DNA from: Ascarosepion bandense
Taxonomy: Eukaryota; Mollusca; Cephalopoda; Sepiida; Sepiidae
Length of the DNA: 64,000 nucleotides
Direction: 5' to 3'
NCBI GenBank assembly: GCA_037127315.1
Contig: JBBBDQ010000332.1
Coordinates: 534,001 to 598,000, forward strand
Shown here: one piece after another, positions 30,085 to 40,040 of the stretch
How positions within the stretch are numbered: the first letter of the stretch is position 1
Layout of the letters: each line of letters opens with the position of its first letter
Translations under genes and position numbers: made by a program
Notes under the pieces: model-generated
Database searches by the model: none
What the model saw: the letters and a program-made list of their open reading frames with translations, nothing else
What the model was told of the DNA's origin: nothing

Positions 30085-31606
30085 GGACAAACGCTATTAT
30101 TAAAAACCCGAAATTTTTAAACAGTGCAGCTTCGTCAATGATACGATATTTGTACTTAGAATGTTATCAGAAAGAGCAATACAAACGCATAGGGACGTGT
30201 ACAGGAGGTTTATAGACGACACGAGGGCGTTTGACAAATGACGCCATAAAGACTTGTTAGAGCAGCTCGGCGACATTGACATATTCAGGAAAAACATTAC
30301 AATAATCAAAAATTCTATACTAGCAGCAAACTACCTTCATTGGGAAACGAAATGAGCTACTCAAATACAGCCTGTGAGATATGACAAAAATATCACTCGA
30401 CCGGCGGTCGAGAGCGAGGGAAAATCATTTTACACGACCACCCCAAAATTATTTTAATCGACCGACTCTATATTCTTAATAGTCGCTTTACGTAAACATA
30501 GCGTGAATCGCTGACGGAAAACAAAAAAATGAAATTTTAATTAAAATTTCGAACGTGTTAGAAAGGAATGAAATTTTTTTTTTTTTAAATAATAACAACA
30601 AAATTTGGCCTTTCCTCTAAATAATAGCATAAACATTTTGGGTGACAACATTTTGTTTTTATTAATTTTGAGCCATTTTAACATCATGATATGCTGTTTG
30701 TTTTGTCTTTTTTTTTGGCAATTGAATGGAAGTATGTAAATTCGTAGTTTCTTTTTTCTGTTTTTACTTTTCGTAGGCTGGGAGAAAATATTGAGTCAAA
30801 GATAATATTTTTCCAAATGAGTTTCTAAAAATCTGTGAGCGTCTTTAATCTGGGCAACAGAAACATTTTGGCGCCACTCTGGAAGCGTTAATTAAACGAT
30901 GTTTACACTGACCGAGACGATAAAAGCGAGAACAAAGAGTTCAATAATCTCATTGTAGGTCATTCTAAGTAACTTGTGAATCTTCAATGGCATACTTTTG
31001 GGTTGTAAAAGGAATCAGATTTTCTTTCTTCTATATTTGAAGAGACACGTTTCATTGCGAAATTTTTAATCGACCGCGGGCGAGTCAAGCAATAAACTTT
31101 AATCGCCCAATTAAGTTATTAATCGACTGAGCCGATTAGGCGAATGAAATCTCAAAAGCTGTTCAAATATAGAAAATGGTGTAAAACAAGGATGTGTCCT
31201 CTCACCATATTTATCCAATCTATACTGGAAAGCTTTCTGAGAGAGCTAGAAGTCTTGCCAGGATTGGTCCTTGACGGCCACAAACTTAGCGATATACGAT
31301 ACACAAATGACACAATGGTAAATAGCAGATACGTAAAAGAAAACTACAGGACCTACTACAAAAAATCTAGCAAAAGAAAGTGTGAAGAAAGAATTAAACG
31401 TAAACTATATAAAAAAACAGGATGCATGTTCATCATAAAAAAATGAGTGTAAAATTTCAATTACAGGTTGGAGATACTAAAATCAAGCGGTGACAGAAAC
31501 ATAAATACCTGGGACGTGTTCACACAGAGGACAAAAAGTATGATACTGAGATCCGAAGGCATACTGGTGTGGCCAAGGACACATTCCAAAAGCTAATCAG
31601 TGTATT
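30085..31606 (+). mobile_element. RTE-clade LINE fragment (RT domain), interrupted by a 0.79-kb insert
   Basis: Left: LRMLSERAIQTHRDVYRRFI, DDTRAFDK (RT motif A), HKDLLEQLGDIDIFRKNITI. Right: NEISKAVQI-like, a KTRMCPLTIF or VSSPYL (GCVLSPYLF-like) stretch, LEVLPGLVLDGHKLSDIRYT, NDTMV (the YADDT catalytic block with Ala and Asp changed), then KKTGCMFI, QLQVGDTKIK and HKYLGRVHTEDKKYDTEIRR in shifted frames. Family motifs run in register on both sides of 30353-31138, so one element was split. It ends where SINE E begins near 31607. Dead copy. Confidence 0.88.
30353..31138. mobile_element. Unidentified ~0.79-kb insertion in the RTE
   Basis: Inserted between RT motif A and the GCVLSP block. It has subterminal inverted similarity: ACTCGACCGGCGGTCGA near 30393 versus, on the minus strand, ACTCGCCCGCGGTCGATT near 31070-31090. 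ATCGACCG-type motifs recur at 30457 and 31068. No ORF and no recognised domain. Possibly a non-autonomous DNA transposon; ends are not resolved and no clear target duplication seen. Confidence 0.6.
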
Positions 31607-31887
31607 TAGAGTATTTACATGATTCGGACTATTGTCTTCTTCTTTGTTGCCATTTGTATGACGTTTCGGCCGTTCTACGCGCCGGCCGTCTTCAGTTGCT
31701 AGGAATTTCGAACCGAACCATTTATTACAATCACTGAGGTATATCATCCTCATTCTTTGCGTAAAGCCTCGATTGAAGTCATGAGTTATCTCCCTCTAAC
31801 CCTGCAAGTTACTTGTTCACCACTGCTATGACCTGGTATTGAACTCACAACTCTAAGAGTCAAGTCAGGAACTAGCCAACGTCTATA

Positions 31888-31890
<3 letters not shown>
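31607..31890 (-). repeat. SINE family E
   Basis: Minus strand: GTTAGTTCC/GACTTGACTCTTAGAG, TGTGAGTTCAATACCAGG (B-box-like), TGGTGAACAAGTAACTTGC, and an end TGGCAACAAAGAAGAAGAC, AATAGTCCGAATCATG. Followed by (TA)n. Confidence 0.75.
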
Positions 31891-31932
<42 letters not shown>

Positions 31933-32814
31933 AACAAAGACTTGTATCCGTAGAAATAACAGATGGGTTTAAATAAAGTTGACGTCATAATGTAAGACTT
32001 TAGGGTCCTTTTTGCTAATAGTTTATTAAACGTGCTCATTGGCGATATTGTTAATGATAGACAGGACACGAAAATTACTTTCAGAAGGGAAGTTGGAACT
32101 CGTTTAAAAACATAATTCTAATAAAAAATAATTAAAATATAAGGAGGTTGTAAACACAAAGTTCTACAAGAGCAATAAAATGGAAAAAGAAAAAAATCAC
32201 AATCCCTCCAGCAATCGTAAAGAGGAAATGAAGGGCTCTTTCTGTCTGCAGAGACTAAACTGGTGACTTTTCAGGTATTCAGCCTCCAAAACACGTAAAT
32301 AATGGGGCAAGCTGGCGCTGTGCAGGACAGAAAATCATGTGTCCTCATACCTAGAGAAACAGTCTTGATTATCAAGTAAGTGTTGTCCAATCGCCGAACC
32401 ATGGACAGCCTAGGTTGTTTTTAAAGACCGTCTAGGACTACTCGAAAGCACATTTGCGAGGACGTGCTACGCTACTCGTGATTCCAACCTCAGATTGGTA
32501 CGTCCTATGTATACCATATTGTATCAGCATTTGAATTTGTAAACAATAATTTTTTTAGGAATATATATATGTATAAAAACGTGATAATATATAGTAATAC
32601 TCATCTCCAAAACCTTCCTTGAAAACTTTTGAACGAAGGAAAAAATGGTTTAAAAAATACAAAAAAACAAGAAAGAGCTTAGGACATGAAAATCTGTCAA
32701 AAGTGTTCGGATAGAAACCTCAAGAAGTCCAAAGGAAAAAGAAAACAAACAAAAAAAAAAACAACACAAGTAACTATCTAACAGAAAGCACTTAATACAA
32801 AGGTAGAGCGGATT
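31891..32814. other. (TA)n then unassigned sequence
   Basis: (TA)n at 31894-31930. The remainder has no recognised coding or repeat content; short A-runs near 32750. Confidence 0.4.
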
Positions 32815-32909
32815 TAATTGAACCTAATGAGCCAGACGAACCTACCTAGGTTTCTCCTAAACGGATGGTCAGGGAATGCTGGCTTCGTCTGGCTCATTAG
32901 GTTCAATTA
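32815..32909. repeat. Perfect 26-bp inverted repeat with 43-base loop
   Basis: 32815-32840 (TAATTGAACCTAATGAGC...) is the exact reverse complement of 32884-32909. The arms are ordinary sequence, not simple repeat. The loop, CCTACCTAGGTTTCTCC onward, shares ACCTAGGTTTCT with the other long hairpin at 6532-6671. Could be a miniature foldback element. Confidence 0.85.
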
Positions 32910-32926
32910 TATATACCTGTCTGAAG

Positions 32927-32957
<31 letters not shown>
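32910..32957. repeat. (TA)n tract
   Basis: (TA)n at 32928-32957, at the 3' end of the minus-strand SINE D. Confidence 0.8.
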
Positions 32958-32961
<4 letters not shown>

Positions 32962-33200
32962 ATCCGCAGACAGATCTGTTTCGCTGTATCACAGCTCATC
33001 AGTACGGTTAGACTCCGATTGCTTTTAACCCAGGATCGAAACCTGACCGAATTGGAGTCAGTCGGGGATTCTACCACTGGGCTATGGGCGCTCGGTAGAA
33101 GAAGGCAGACTTTTTAGCGTGTATATTATCACTATACACGCCCAATAGGCAGAGTGCTCTAATTCATGACTGAATGAACATCTCTCATTCAGTCACGAAT
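32958..33200 (-). repeat. SINE family D with (TA)n tail
   Basis: Minus strand: leader TAGAGCACTCTGCCTATTGG, hairpin CGTGTATAGTG/ATATACACG, AAAAAGTCTGCC, tRNA-like head GCGCCCATAGCCCAGTGG (A box region), B-box-like GTTTCGATCCTGGG, and end GATACAGCGAAACAGATCTG followed by TATATA. Confidence 0.82.
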
Positions 33201-33221
33201 CATATATATATATATATATTA
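33201..33221. repeat. (TA)n tract
   Basis: Short (TA)n between two SINE D copies. Confidence 0.8.
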
Positions 33222-33460
33222 GTCATCCACATACAAGCCTGTTTCGCTGTATCACAGTTCGTGTGGCTAGATGCATCTACTTGTTTCTGGCCGGGATCGA
33301 AACTCGACTGATTTGGTGTCAGTCGGAGTCGCTACCCTCATGGAATAGCGCGTGTAATCAGAGAAGGGAAATTTTAACGTGTTGTATATAAGCAGTGTGT
33401 ACACACGCCAGTCACCGAAAGAACTCAATTCATTTCTGAAGAGTCACGCATATAGCAGAA
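33222..33460 (-). repeat. SINE family D, second subfamily
   Basis: Minus strand: leader GAATTGAGTTC, TGGCGTGTGTACAC, CAACACGTTAAAATTTCCC, tRNA-like head with B box GTTTCGATCCCGGCC, end GATACAGCGAAACAGGCTTG. More like the copy at 2048-2290 than like its neighbour at 32958. Confidence 0.82.
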
Positions 33461-33514
33461 GTGGAAACTGTTTTTAAAATTTTCTTCTCCAGAGATCTCA
33501 ATCGTAATGAGAGC

Positions 33515-33574
<60 letters not shown>

Positions 33575-33655
33575 TTGAATGTATGGATCCAAATCAGACA
33601 AACTGAATAGAACATGTGGGAAAAATGTGTCCGTATGATAAAAGACACTTACTTA

Positions 33656-33720
<65 letters not shown>

Positions 33721-34136
33721 TTAACTAGTTATTGCTCAGAATTAAATTACACGATTATACAGTTGCATTAAAAAGTGCTCAGTATACTGTAGAACTTTGA
33801 AATATATTCATTCGGAAGTCAGTCGATTATGCAACTTTCAGTACCTTCAGACGTTATATAATCAACTGATTCTGCAACGCTTTTTTTCAGCCATGCAACA
33901 GGAACTTTCAGAATGCATAACTGGGAGTTCAAAATAAAAGAGGAGCCGGTCAAGAATTGTAAACACTTCACATCACAGTTTGTATGTTCCTAAAATATAT
34001 TTTCTGATGTGCTTACATTCTGACATTACTTCGGACCTTTCCTTTAGTAGTAATGTCCGGAATTGATGAGATATCTTAATCAGACGAATATATCGAATTT
34101 TTAGCTGTAGAAGAATCCAATATTCCCTGCTATTCA
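33461..34136. other. Two (TA)n tracts and unassigned sequence
   Basis: (TA)n at 33518-33571 and 33659-33715; 33716-34136 has no recognised feature. Confidence 0.5.
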
Positions 34137-34275
34137 GTGCAGAGCTGGAGGGAGAAAAGTTGGCATTTGTGCGTAAGTGAGTGCAACGAATTAAAGCAAA
34201 ATTTGAACTCGACCTTCTGATGTTTCATTCCGAACCGATATCCATTAGGATAGTTATAATGGATATCAGTTTGGC
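34137..34275 (-). repeat. Degenerate tRNA-type SINE with a small palindrome
   Basis: Minus strand: GATATCCATTATAACTATCC, ATATCGGTTCGGAATGAA, B-box-like GAGTTCAAATTTTGC, TTCGTTGCACTCACTTACGC. GATATCCATTA at 34229 and TAATGGATATC at 34257 form an 11-bp hairpin, duplicating part of the head in inverted orientation. Confidence 0.6.
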
Positions 34276-34610
34276 CACAACAAGTAAATAATGCTTTCTT
34301 CTCTTTAATATTGAAAATGAGTTTATACATCATTTGTTTTTGAAGATTTACAACAAAAGTATTAACATCATTTACTAGTTCTCTATTATCCGCGAATTAT
34401 GCAAAATACGAAGTTCTGCTGAATTTTAAATCTCGCAAATGAATTGATACGGCGATTTTCAAAGTGCAGCTTAGATGTGGCATAAGGCCGAAAGTATGGG
34501 GCACCCAGTGAGGATCGAACTCACTACTTAATTGTTACATTTCTCGCGAGACAAGCTTGCTAACCATTACACCACCTCGAGGTGCCCAAGACTAATTGTA
34601 CATATGAAAA
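34276..34610 (-). repeat. tRNA-derived SINE (family F)
   Basis: Minus strand 34587-34500: GGGCACCTCGAGGTGGTGTA, ATGGTTAGCAAGC (A-box region), GAGTTCGATCCTCAC (B box), then GGGTGCCCC, which can pair with the 5' GGGCACC as an acceptor-like stem. Head is longer than a true tRNA by an insertion in the middle, so it is not a functional tRNA. The tail runs to TGATGTATAAACTC near 34325. Confidence 0.7.
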
Positions 34611-34879
34611 CGAGTTAGGATTTCATCGAGAAGTGATGCTATTATGGTGTCTGTAGTAAGAATGGTAAGTTAGAATGTGTTGTTTTGGTGCAAGAAATAA
34701 TATGGTAGGTTTGAATCAGTAATCATGACTAACTAAGTTTAAGATAGGACAGACTGAAAACCAGCCCTCCCCTATTCACTATTTTAAACTTGTGCCACCT
34801 TTTTATATTCTTCAAAATAAAAAATAAAAATCGTTCCGCCATTAGTTTAAGCGCAGTACTAGACTGGCAAGAAGCTCTC
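34611..34879 (+). repeat. Dispersed repeat (unclassified)
   Basis: GTCTGTAGTAAGAATGGTAA, TGTTGTTTTGGTGCAAGAA and GACTGAAAACCAGCCCTCCC at 34640-34775 match GTTTGTAGTAAGAATGGTAA, TGATGTTTTGGTGCAAGGA and AACTGAAGACCAGCTGTATT at 37797-37925. No coding content. Confidence 0.6.
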
Positions 34880-35012
34880 ATTAATTCACAGTTGAAGTGA
34901 TTAGATCGAACCTTAAGTTCTGTGTTACCATTTTCTTCTTTTGCATTTCTCGCTTGTGGAGTTCTCTTTTGACTGCATGCGTTCCAACCAACTTTGATCT
35001 TCAAAATTTTAC
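34880..35012 (+). mobile_element. LINE RT C-terminal fragment
   Basis: Reads RSNLKFCVTIFFFCISRLWS, SLLTACVPTNFDLQNF, matching the FFSRTSRLWNSL and YNLQEF block of the family A ORF end. Cut by SINE E. Confidence 0.65.
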
Positions 35013-35015
35013 AAT

Positions 35016-35302
35016 TTTTACATTATTCGGACTATTGTCCTCATCTTTGTTGCCATTTGTACGTTGTTTCAGCCGCTGTACACTCCGACCTTCTTCAGGT
35101 GCTAGGAATTTCGAACAGAACCCTTCCTGGCAATCACTGGAGTATATGAACTCCATACCTTTGTGTCTCTTCTGGAAGTCATGAGTTATATCCATAAGTT
35201 ACATGTTCACCACTGCTGTGGCCTGGTATTGAACTCACAACATTTTGGGTGAAGTCACAGGAACTACGTCTATATCCATTGGGCCATGTGTCCTTAAGGA
35301 AA
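35016..35302 (-). repeat. SINE family E
   Basis: Minus strand: TTAAGGACACATGGCCCAAT, GGATATAGACGTAGTTCC, GTGAGTTCAATACCAGGCC, GAACATGTAACTTATGG, and end TGGCAACAAAGATGAGGAC, AATAGTCCGAATAATG. Confidence 0.78.
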
Positions 35303-35660
35303 GCCGGGTTTTTGGGACTTATAAACTTAGTATCCAGTAAACCTTTTTTTACCAGATTTCATATTGCAATTTTTTATGTTAATAGTTTTCTCTAGTATTT
35401 TTTATGTTAATGGTTTTCTCTAGTATAGTATAGTAGGCACAGGTGAGGATAACACTCCGAATAATGTAAATACTGTAAATAGTGCTTCATCTCAGAAATA
35501 TAGTCAAATTCAAAATTTTAGTTGTAACGTCTGTAGTTATTTACTGTCTTTTGTTGTTCTCACATCTTAATAATTCTCTTTCTTATTCTTTCACACAAAG
35601 TAATCTACTGTATCTTAGTGGCTTTAGTGCCTTGCTTGGGTTGAAATGATAAAAAGTTTA
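35303..35660 (+). mobile_element. LINE 3' tail (old)
   Basis: 35500-35658 ends with GTATCTTAGTGGCTTTAGTG, CCTTGCTTGGGTTGAAATGA, similar to 27906-28145. 35330-35500 contains a short duplication (TTTTTTATGTTAATGGTTTT). Confidence 0.55.
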
Positions 35661-35900
35661 TTAGCTATCTCTGATGATTCATTGATCATTTTTGTTAATA
35701 AAAAAGGATACGTGCTACATCAATATGGTTGCCTCTAATAAGCACCGTGTCTCTTTTACGGCTTTTTAATTACCTTCTTCGAAAGAAAGTAATTAAAAGG
35801 TCCAGCGACATTTGAACATATCTTGGCAAGAGCATTAGTGAAATATGTTAGAATAACGAGAAGATTAGATATCCACAAAATCTTTAATAAAGTCACTCTC
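35661..35900. other. Unassigned sequence
   Basis: TACCTTCTTCGAAAGAAAGTAATTA at 35772 is a small palindrome. Otherwise no feature. Confidence 0.35.
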
Positions 35901-35928
35901 TCTCCCCCCCTCTCTCTCTCTCTCTTTC

Positions 35929-35965
<37 letters not shown>

Positions 35966-35974
35966 GCTTGGTAA

Positions 35975-36013
<39 letters not shown>

Positions 36014-36022
36014 GCTTGGTAA

Positions 36023-36065
<43 letters not shown>

Positions 36066-36074
36066 GCTTGGCAA

Positions 36075-36129
<55 letters not shown>

Positions 36130-36138
36130 GCTTGGCAA

Positions 36139-36177
<39 letters not shown>

Positions 36178-36209
36178 GCTTGGTAATATCTATCTATCTA
36201 AGCTTTGTA

Positions 36210-36270
<61 letters not shown>

Positions 36271-36279
36271 GCTTGGTAA

Positions 36280-36325
<46 letters not shown>

Positions 36326-36328
36326 AGC
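35901..36328 (+). repeat. (TATC)n array punctuated by GCTTGGTAATA
   Basis: A (TC)n lead-in then nearly 400 bases of TATC repeats. GCTTGGTAA or GCTTGGCAA interrupts it at about 35965, 36014, 36066, 36130, 36178 and 36271, with variants at 36202 (GCTTTGTAA) and 36326 (GCTCTTTAT). Spacings range from about 24 to 69 bases. The interruption has spread with blocks of array around it, so the repeat expands as higher-order units. Long frames (Leu-Ser-Ile-Tyr repeats) are shadows. Confidence 0.92.
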
Positions 36329-36711
36329 TCTTTATTATTTATATATGTTTTACTTGTAAAATTTTCAGAAATACTGTCGCATTTTTTTCTTTATTCATCT
36401 TTTATTCTACTCGCCGTATTTTGCTAATATTCATCCTTCACATGGCCCAAGTGCCAGTCAAAATAATGGGTTACTGGAGAAGGTTTTTGAGTGAGCGTTG
36501 AAAGTACGAAATAAAAAGCGCAGTCTATGAGGATATCTGGGAAAGTTAGCATTTAACTCTAGACTTGAACAAATAAGATCTTAATGGTCGGAAAGCATCC
36601 ACTTGGGTGCTGGTTCCACAAAGTAGTGATTCATTTGAAATGCAATGAACAATGCATCACTGACCTGTATATATAAAAAGGCGAGCAAAATCGCAACTCA
36701 CGTGGCTTGAC
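36329..36711. other. Unassigned sequence
   Basis: No feature recognised. Confidence 0.3.
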
Positions 36712-37090
36712 GATTCTTCTTCTTCTTCTATGTGCCCTGTCCCTTCAGGACGTAGGCGATCATGGCTCTCCATGTCTCCCTATTCCTTGTGTCTCTTAGT
36801 ATGTTTGCTCCTGTTATTCCTGGAAACCCCCGTTCCGTCATCCACCTGATCAGTCCCTGCAAATATGTTATCCGCTGCCTTCTCCTGTCTCTCTTTCCTT
36901 CTATCTGGCCAGTCAGTATCAGGTTCTCCAGGCTCTCCTTCCTCATTGCATGTCCCAGGAACTTCAGTTGTCTCTTCCTGATGCTCAGCATCAATTTCCT
37001 TTTTGTTACCATTCTTTCTAACACCTCGTCGTTGCTTGTATGCTCAGTCCACGATATCCGTAGCATAAATATTCTTCGCGGTTTTTGTTG
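36712..37090 (-). mobile_element. RTE-1 LINE 3' end
   Basis: Minus strand frame: ILRISWTEHTSNDEVLERMV, TKRKLMLSIRKRQLKFLGHA, MRKESLENLILTGQIEGKRD, RRRQRITYLQGLIRWM, TGANILRDTRNRETWRAMIA, YVLKGQGT, then a short UTR and a (GAA)n tail at 36712-36728. The frame is open for about 130 residues, so this copy is less decayed than most. Truncated upstream near 37090. Confidence 0.92.
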
Positions 37091-37336
37091 TGGCAAAATT
37101 TTCGTCGCCAAGTTGTTGTGACAGGTTTGGACCGGGAAGAAAGACACGAAAACAAGAAGGTAGGTTCAAACAGTGTATTGGAAAAACAAAACATATATAC
37201 AATGTAAGAGTGTTAGTAGTCAGCAAATAGAAGTGTAACTGCGAACGGTATAGCTACGCCGCCTTCTTGACTGCTTCATGACTACCTCTAGACTGCGTCA
37301 CAGCTGCATCCTGGGACGTCACGCAGGTTATTTTCT
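37091..37336. other. Unassigned sequence
   Basis: No feature recognised. Confidence 0.3.
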
Positions 37337-37690
37337 TTTTTTTAATCATATCACCCCGAGCAAGGCGGTAACGCCACTGATGTGCAGGGGGCTACGTAAA
37401 AATGAAAAGATTGGAAAAGAGAAAGCCGGAAACCGCATCCTAAACAGGAAACAAGGGATGAGCCTCTTCACCTGTTCAATAGACGTGGGTGGAGTGGGAA
37501 CCGGGCGATAGTTTAGTCTATCTACTCCAATTGAAAAAAAAAGAAAAAGAAAAGAGTGTGAAGATTGGAAAAGAGAAAGCCGGAAACCACATCCTAAAGA
37601 GGGAACAAGGGATGAGCCTCTTCACCTGTTCAATAGACGTGGGTGGAGTGTGAACCGGGCGATAGATAGATCTATCTACGGAGGACGAGT
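37337..37690 (-). mobile_element. Family B tail, two tandem units
   Basis: Minus strand: two units (about 37690-37560 and 37545-37410) with CGCCCGGTT, CACCCACGTCTATTGAACAG, CTTTCTCTTTTCCAATC, then the terminal module ending CCTTGCTCGGGGTGATATG and ATTAAAAAAAAG near 37337. The two units are nearly identical. Confidence 0.8.
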
Positions 37691-38049
37691 CAATTCCTAT
37701 AGATAGGGCACCATAAGTTTTCATCTTTGCTATTCCACAGAAAAAATTGTACATGTAGGACTAGTTATATTTTCATAGTTCTCGAGGCATTATAGTGTTT
37801 GTAGTAAGAATGGTAAGTGAGAATGTGATGTTTTGGTGCAAGGAATATTCTATAATCTGCCTGGATCAGTGAATGATCCGAGCTAAGTTGTTTTAAGACA
37901 ACTGAAGACCAGCTGTATTCAATCCCCATTTTTCGGCATTGTGCTACAGTTTTTGTATTTTTCTTACGAAAGTAAATATTATGACTTGACGATTACGTTT
38001 GGCACGAAACAAACTGATGTGGATGTTGACTTCAATGTCCACAGTCTGT
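37691..38049 (+). repeat. Second copy of the unclassified repeat at 34640
   Basis: 37797-37955 matches 34640-34795. It includes GATCAGTGAATGATCCGAGC and TTGTTTTAAGACAACTGAAG, two small palindromes. 37691-37796 unassigned; (GTCT)n run at 38043-38066. Confidence 0.55.
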
Positions 38050-38365
38050 CTGTCTGTCTGTCTGTCTATACCCGGTTCACACTCTACCCATGTCCATTGA
38101 ACAGGTGAAGAGGCTCATCCCTTGTTCCCTTTTTAGGACGTGGTTTCCGGTTTTCTCTTTTCCAATCTTGTCACACTTTTTTTTTTTCAATTGGAGTAGA
38201 TAAACTAAACTATCACCCGGTTCACACTCCACCCACGTCTATTGAACAGGTGAAGGGGCTCATCCCTTGTTCCCTCTTTAGGATGTGGTTTCCGGTTTTC
38301 TCTTTTCCAATCCCTTACGTAGCTCCCTGCACATCAGTGGCGTTACCGCCTTGCTCGGGGCGCCA

Positions 38366-38370
<5 letters not shown>
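38050..38370 (+). mobile_element. Family B tail, two tandem units
   Basis: Units at about 38068-38195 and 38198-38325 with CCCGGTTCACACTCTACCCA or CACTCCACCC, ATTGAACAGGTGAAG, CTTTTCCAATC; then CTTACGTAGCTCCCTGCAC, GGCGTTACCGCC, CTCGGGGCGCCATGATA, running into (TA)n. Confidence 0.8.
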
Positions 38371-38418
<48 letters not shown>

Positions 38419-38433
38419 AAATGCAGCAAAAAT

Positions 38434-38465
<32 letters not shown>

Positions 38466-38555
38466 ATTTTAGCTGCATTTCGATTCGTATATGCTAGAGT
38501 AGCTACTGTTATATATATATATAACAGTAGCTACTCTAGCATATACGCATCGTTC
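38371..38555. repeat. (TA)n with two nested hairpins
   Basis: (TA)n at 38367-38415 and 38433-38465. ATGCAGC near 38419 pairs with GCTGCAT near 38471 around TA tracts. TATGCTAGAGTAGCTACTGT at 38489 pairs with ACAGTAGCTACTCTAGCATA at 38523, a perfect 20-bp stem around (TA)n. TA runs appear to extend from small palindromes. Confidence 0.8.
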
Positions 38556-38785
38556 ATTCAGCAATGAATTAGAACGCTCTCAGTTATTGGGCGTGGAAAA
38601 TGATAATATACAAGCTAAAAAGTCTGCCTCCTTCTACCGAGCGCCCATAGCTCAGAGGTAGAATCGCCGACTGACGCCAATTCGGTCGGGTTACAATCCA
38701 GGGTAAAAAGCAATCGGCTGTCTAACGGTACTGATGAGCTGTGATACAGCGAAACAGATCTGTCTGCCGATGACTATATATGTAT
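38556..38785 (+). repeat. SINE family D with (TA)n tail
   Basis: Leader GCAATGAATTAGAACGCTCT, TTGGGCGTGGAAAATG, AAAAAGTCTGCCTCC, tRNA-like GCGCCCATAGCTCAGAGGTA, GTTACAATCCAGG, end GATACAGCGAAACAGATCTG, then TATATATGTATA. Strongly similar to 32958-33200. Confidence 0.85.
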
Positions 38786-38804
38786 AATTTTAGGTGCATT
38801 TCAG

Positions 38805-38841
<37 letters not shown>

Positions 38842-39127
38842 CTTAGCTGCATTTCAGTTTTGCATATTTTTATTTTAGCTTTCCATTCATTGTTTTTACT
38901 CCGTTAAAATTTATTTCCCCAATAATGTCGTCAACTAGAAGCGCCACCACAGCTGCCACCCACACCAAAGAACATTGCCCTCCTCTTTTTTTACTTACTA
39001 CTCATGTTTCTCGATGGGCGGCTAAAAGCTTTAACCTTTCCGAACCAAATGACATACCCACCGGGTAAATATCTCATTGACATCTTGCCCGACCTTTGAG
39101 GTCAACTGTTTTGCTTATCTTACCATT

Positions 39128-39164
<37 letters not shown>

Positions 39165-39227
39165 ATATACCTTATTATTTTTTATACATTCATTGTTTTT
39201 AATTTCTTTATTGTTTTCATTGTTTAC
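38786..39227. other. (TA)n, then unassigned, then CTTT repeats
   Basis: (TA)n at 38804-38840; ATTTTAGGTGCATTTCAG and ATCTTAGCTGCATTTCAG around it are duplicates of one another. (CTTT)n at 39128-39164. No gene. Confidence 0.5.
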
Positions 39228-39512
39228 TGTTGGATGTGCGTTTTGGGGCACTGGATATCATCTCGGAACGACAAATCGGGTTGTCCATTTCGAATTTAAG
39301 TTGAATACCTTGCATTCACTTATGCACAAATACCCTTTAGGAAAGGTAAATTTATCTCTTCCCTCCAGTTATAGCTTAAATAATAGAACAGTTTGGGTTC
39401 TATCGCCTTGGCTGGCAACCATTCTAACGCAGAAAGCAATAGCCAGTTAGTCATGTCTCTTTCGAGACATGATCGCTCAAACGTGTATCACATATGGCAC
39501 TTAAATGACTGA
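39228..39512 (+). repeat. T2 SINE
   Basis: GGATGTGCGTTTTGGGGCAC, GGATATCATCTCGGAACG, body with GTTATAGCTTAAATAA, GGCTGGCAACCATTC, hairpin ATGTCTCTTTCGAGACAT and tail GGCACTTAAATGACTGATTG. About 25 bases are deleted between GCAATAG and CCAGTTAGTC. Confidence 0.87.
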
Positions 39513-39991
39513 TTGTTTTCAAATCTTTTATTCTTCATCTTCTTCATTTTTTTTTTTTACTTGTTTTTACCTTTTTTCAGTTAATGTTTCATTAACTTTT
39601 CTTGTTTTTATCCCTGTAGATTACTTTATTTTTCACCTTTCTTTCTTTCTTTCTTTTTTCTTTCCTTCTTTCTTTCTTTCTTCATATTTCGTCTCTTCTT
39701 TACGCTTCATTTCATTCTTCATCTACACTTTCTTTCTTTATATTTCAGATTTTTTTCTTTGATCTCTCATTAATTTTTTCTTTTTTTTTTTTAGTTATTC
39801 ATCAGCCCGTGTTTTTCGTTCATTCTTTTTTTCATATAATTTCTTCTTCATCCGTCATATCATTTCTACCTTCACATATGACAATTTCTTAATATGTTTT
39901 TTCAGTTTTTCTTTTTTCTTTCTTTCCTTCTATTTTCCCTAGCAAATTAGTTCATGTTTTATTTCCATGTGCTCTGTATTCCTATATTATT

Positions 39992-40040
<49 letters not shown>

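Noticed and set aside
34500..34590. Possible functional tRNA gene on the minus strand
   Set aside because: Has A and B boxes and an acceptor-like end, but extra bases in the middle, no plausible anticodon arm, and a long repeat tail. It is a SINE head.
35931..36326. CRISPR-like array (regular repeats with spacers)
   Set aside because: The repeat is a tetranucleotide microsatellite and the spacers are also TATC; eukaryotic context.
35823..36427. Plus-strand frames with repeated Leu-Ser-Ile-Tyr
   Set aside because: TATC repeats are open in all three frames by construction; no start context, no family.
36762..37121. 119-residue plus-strand frame opposite RTE-1 (and the similar frame at 57047-57361)
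   Set aside because: It is the antisense shadow of the RTE ORF, and occurs in each copy for that reason.
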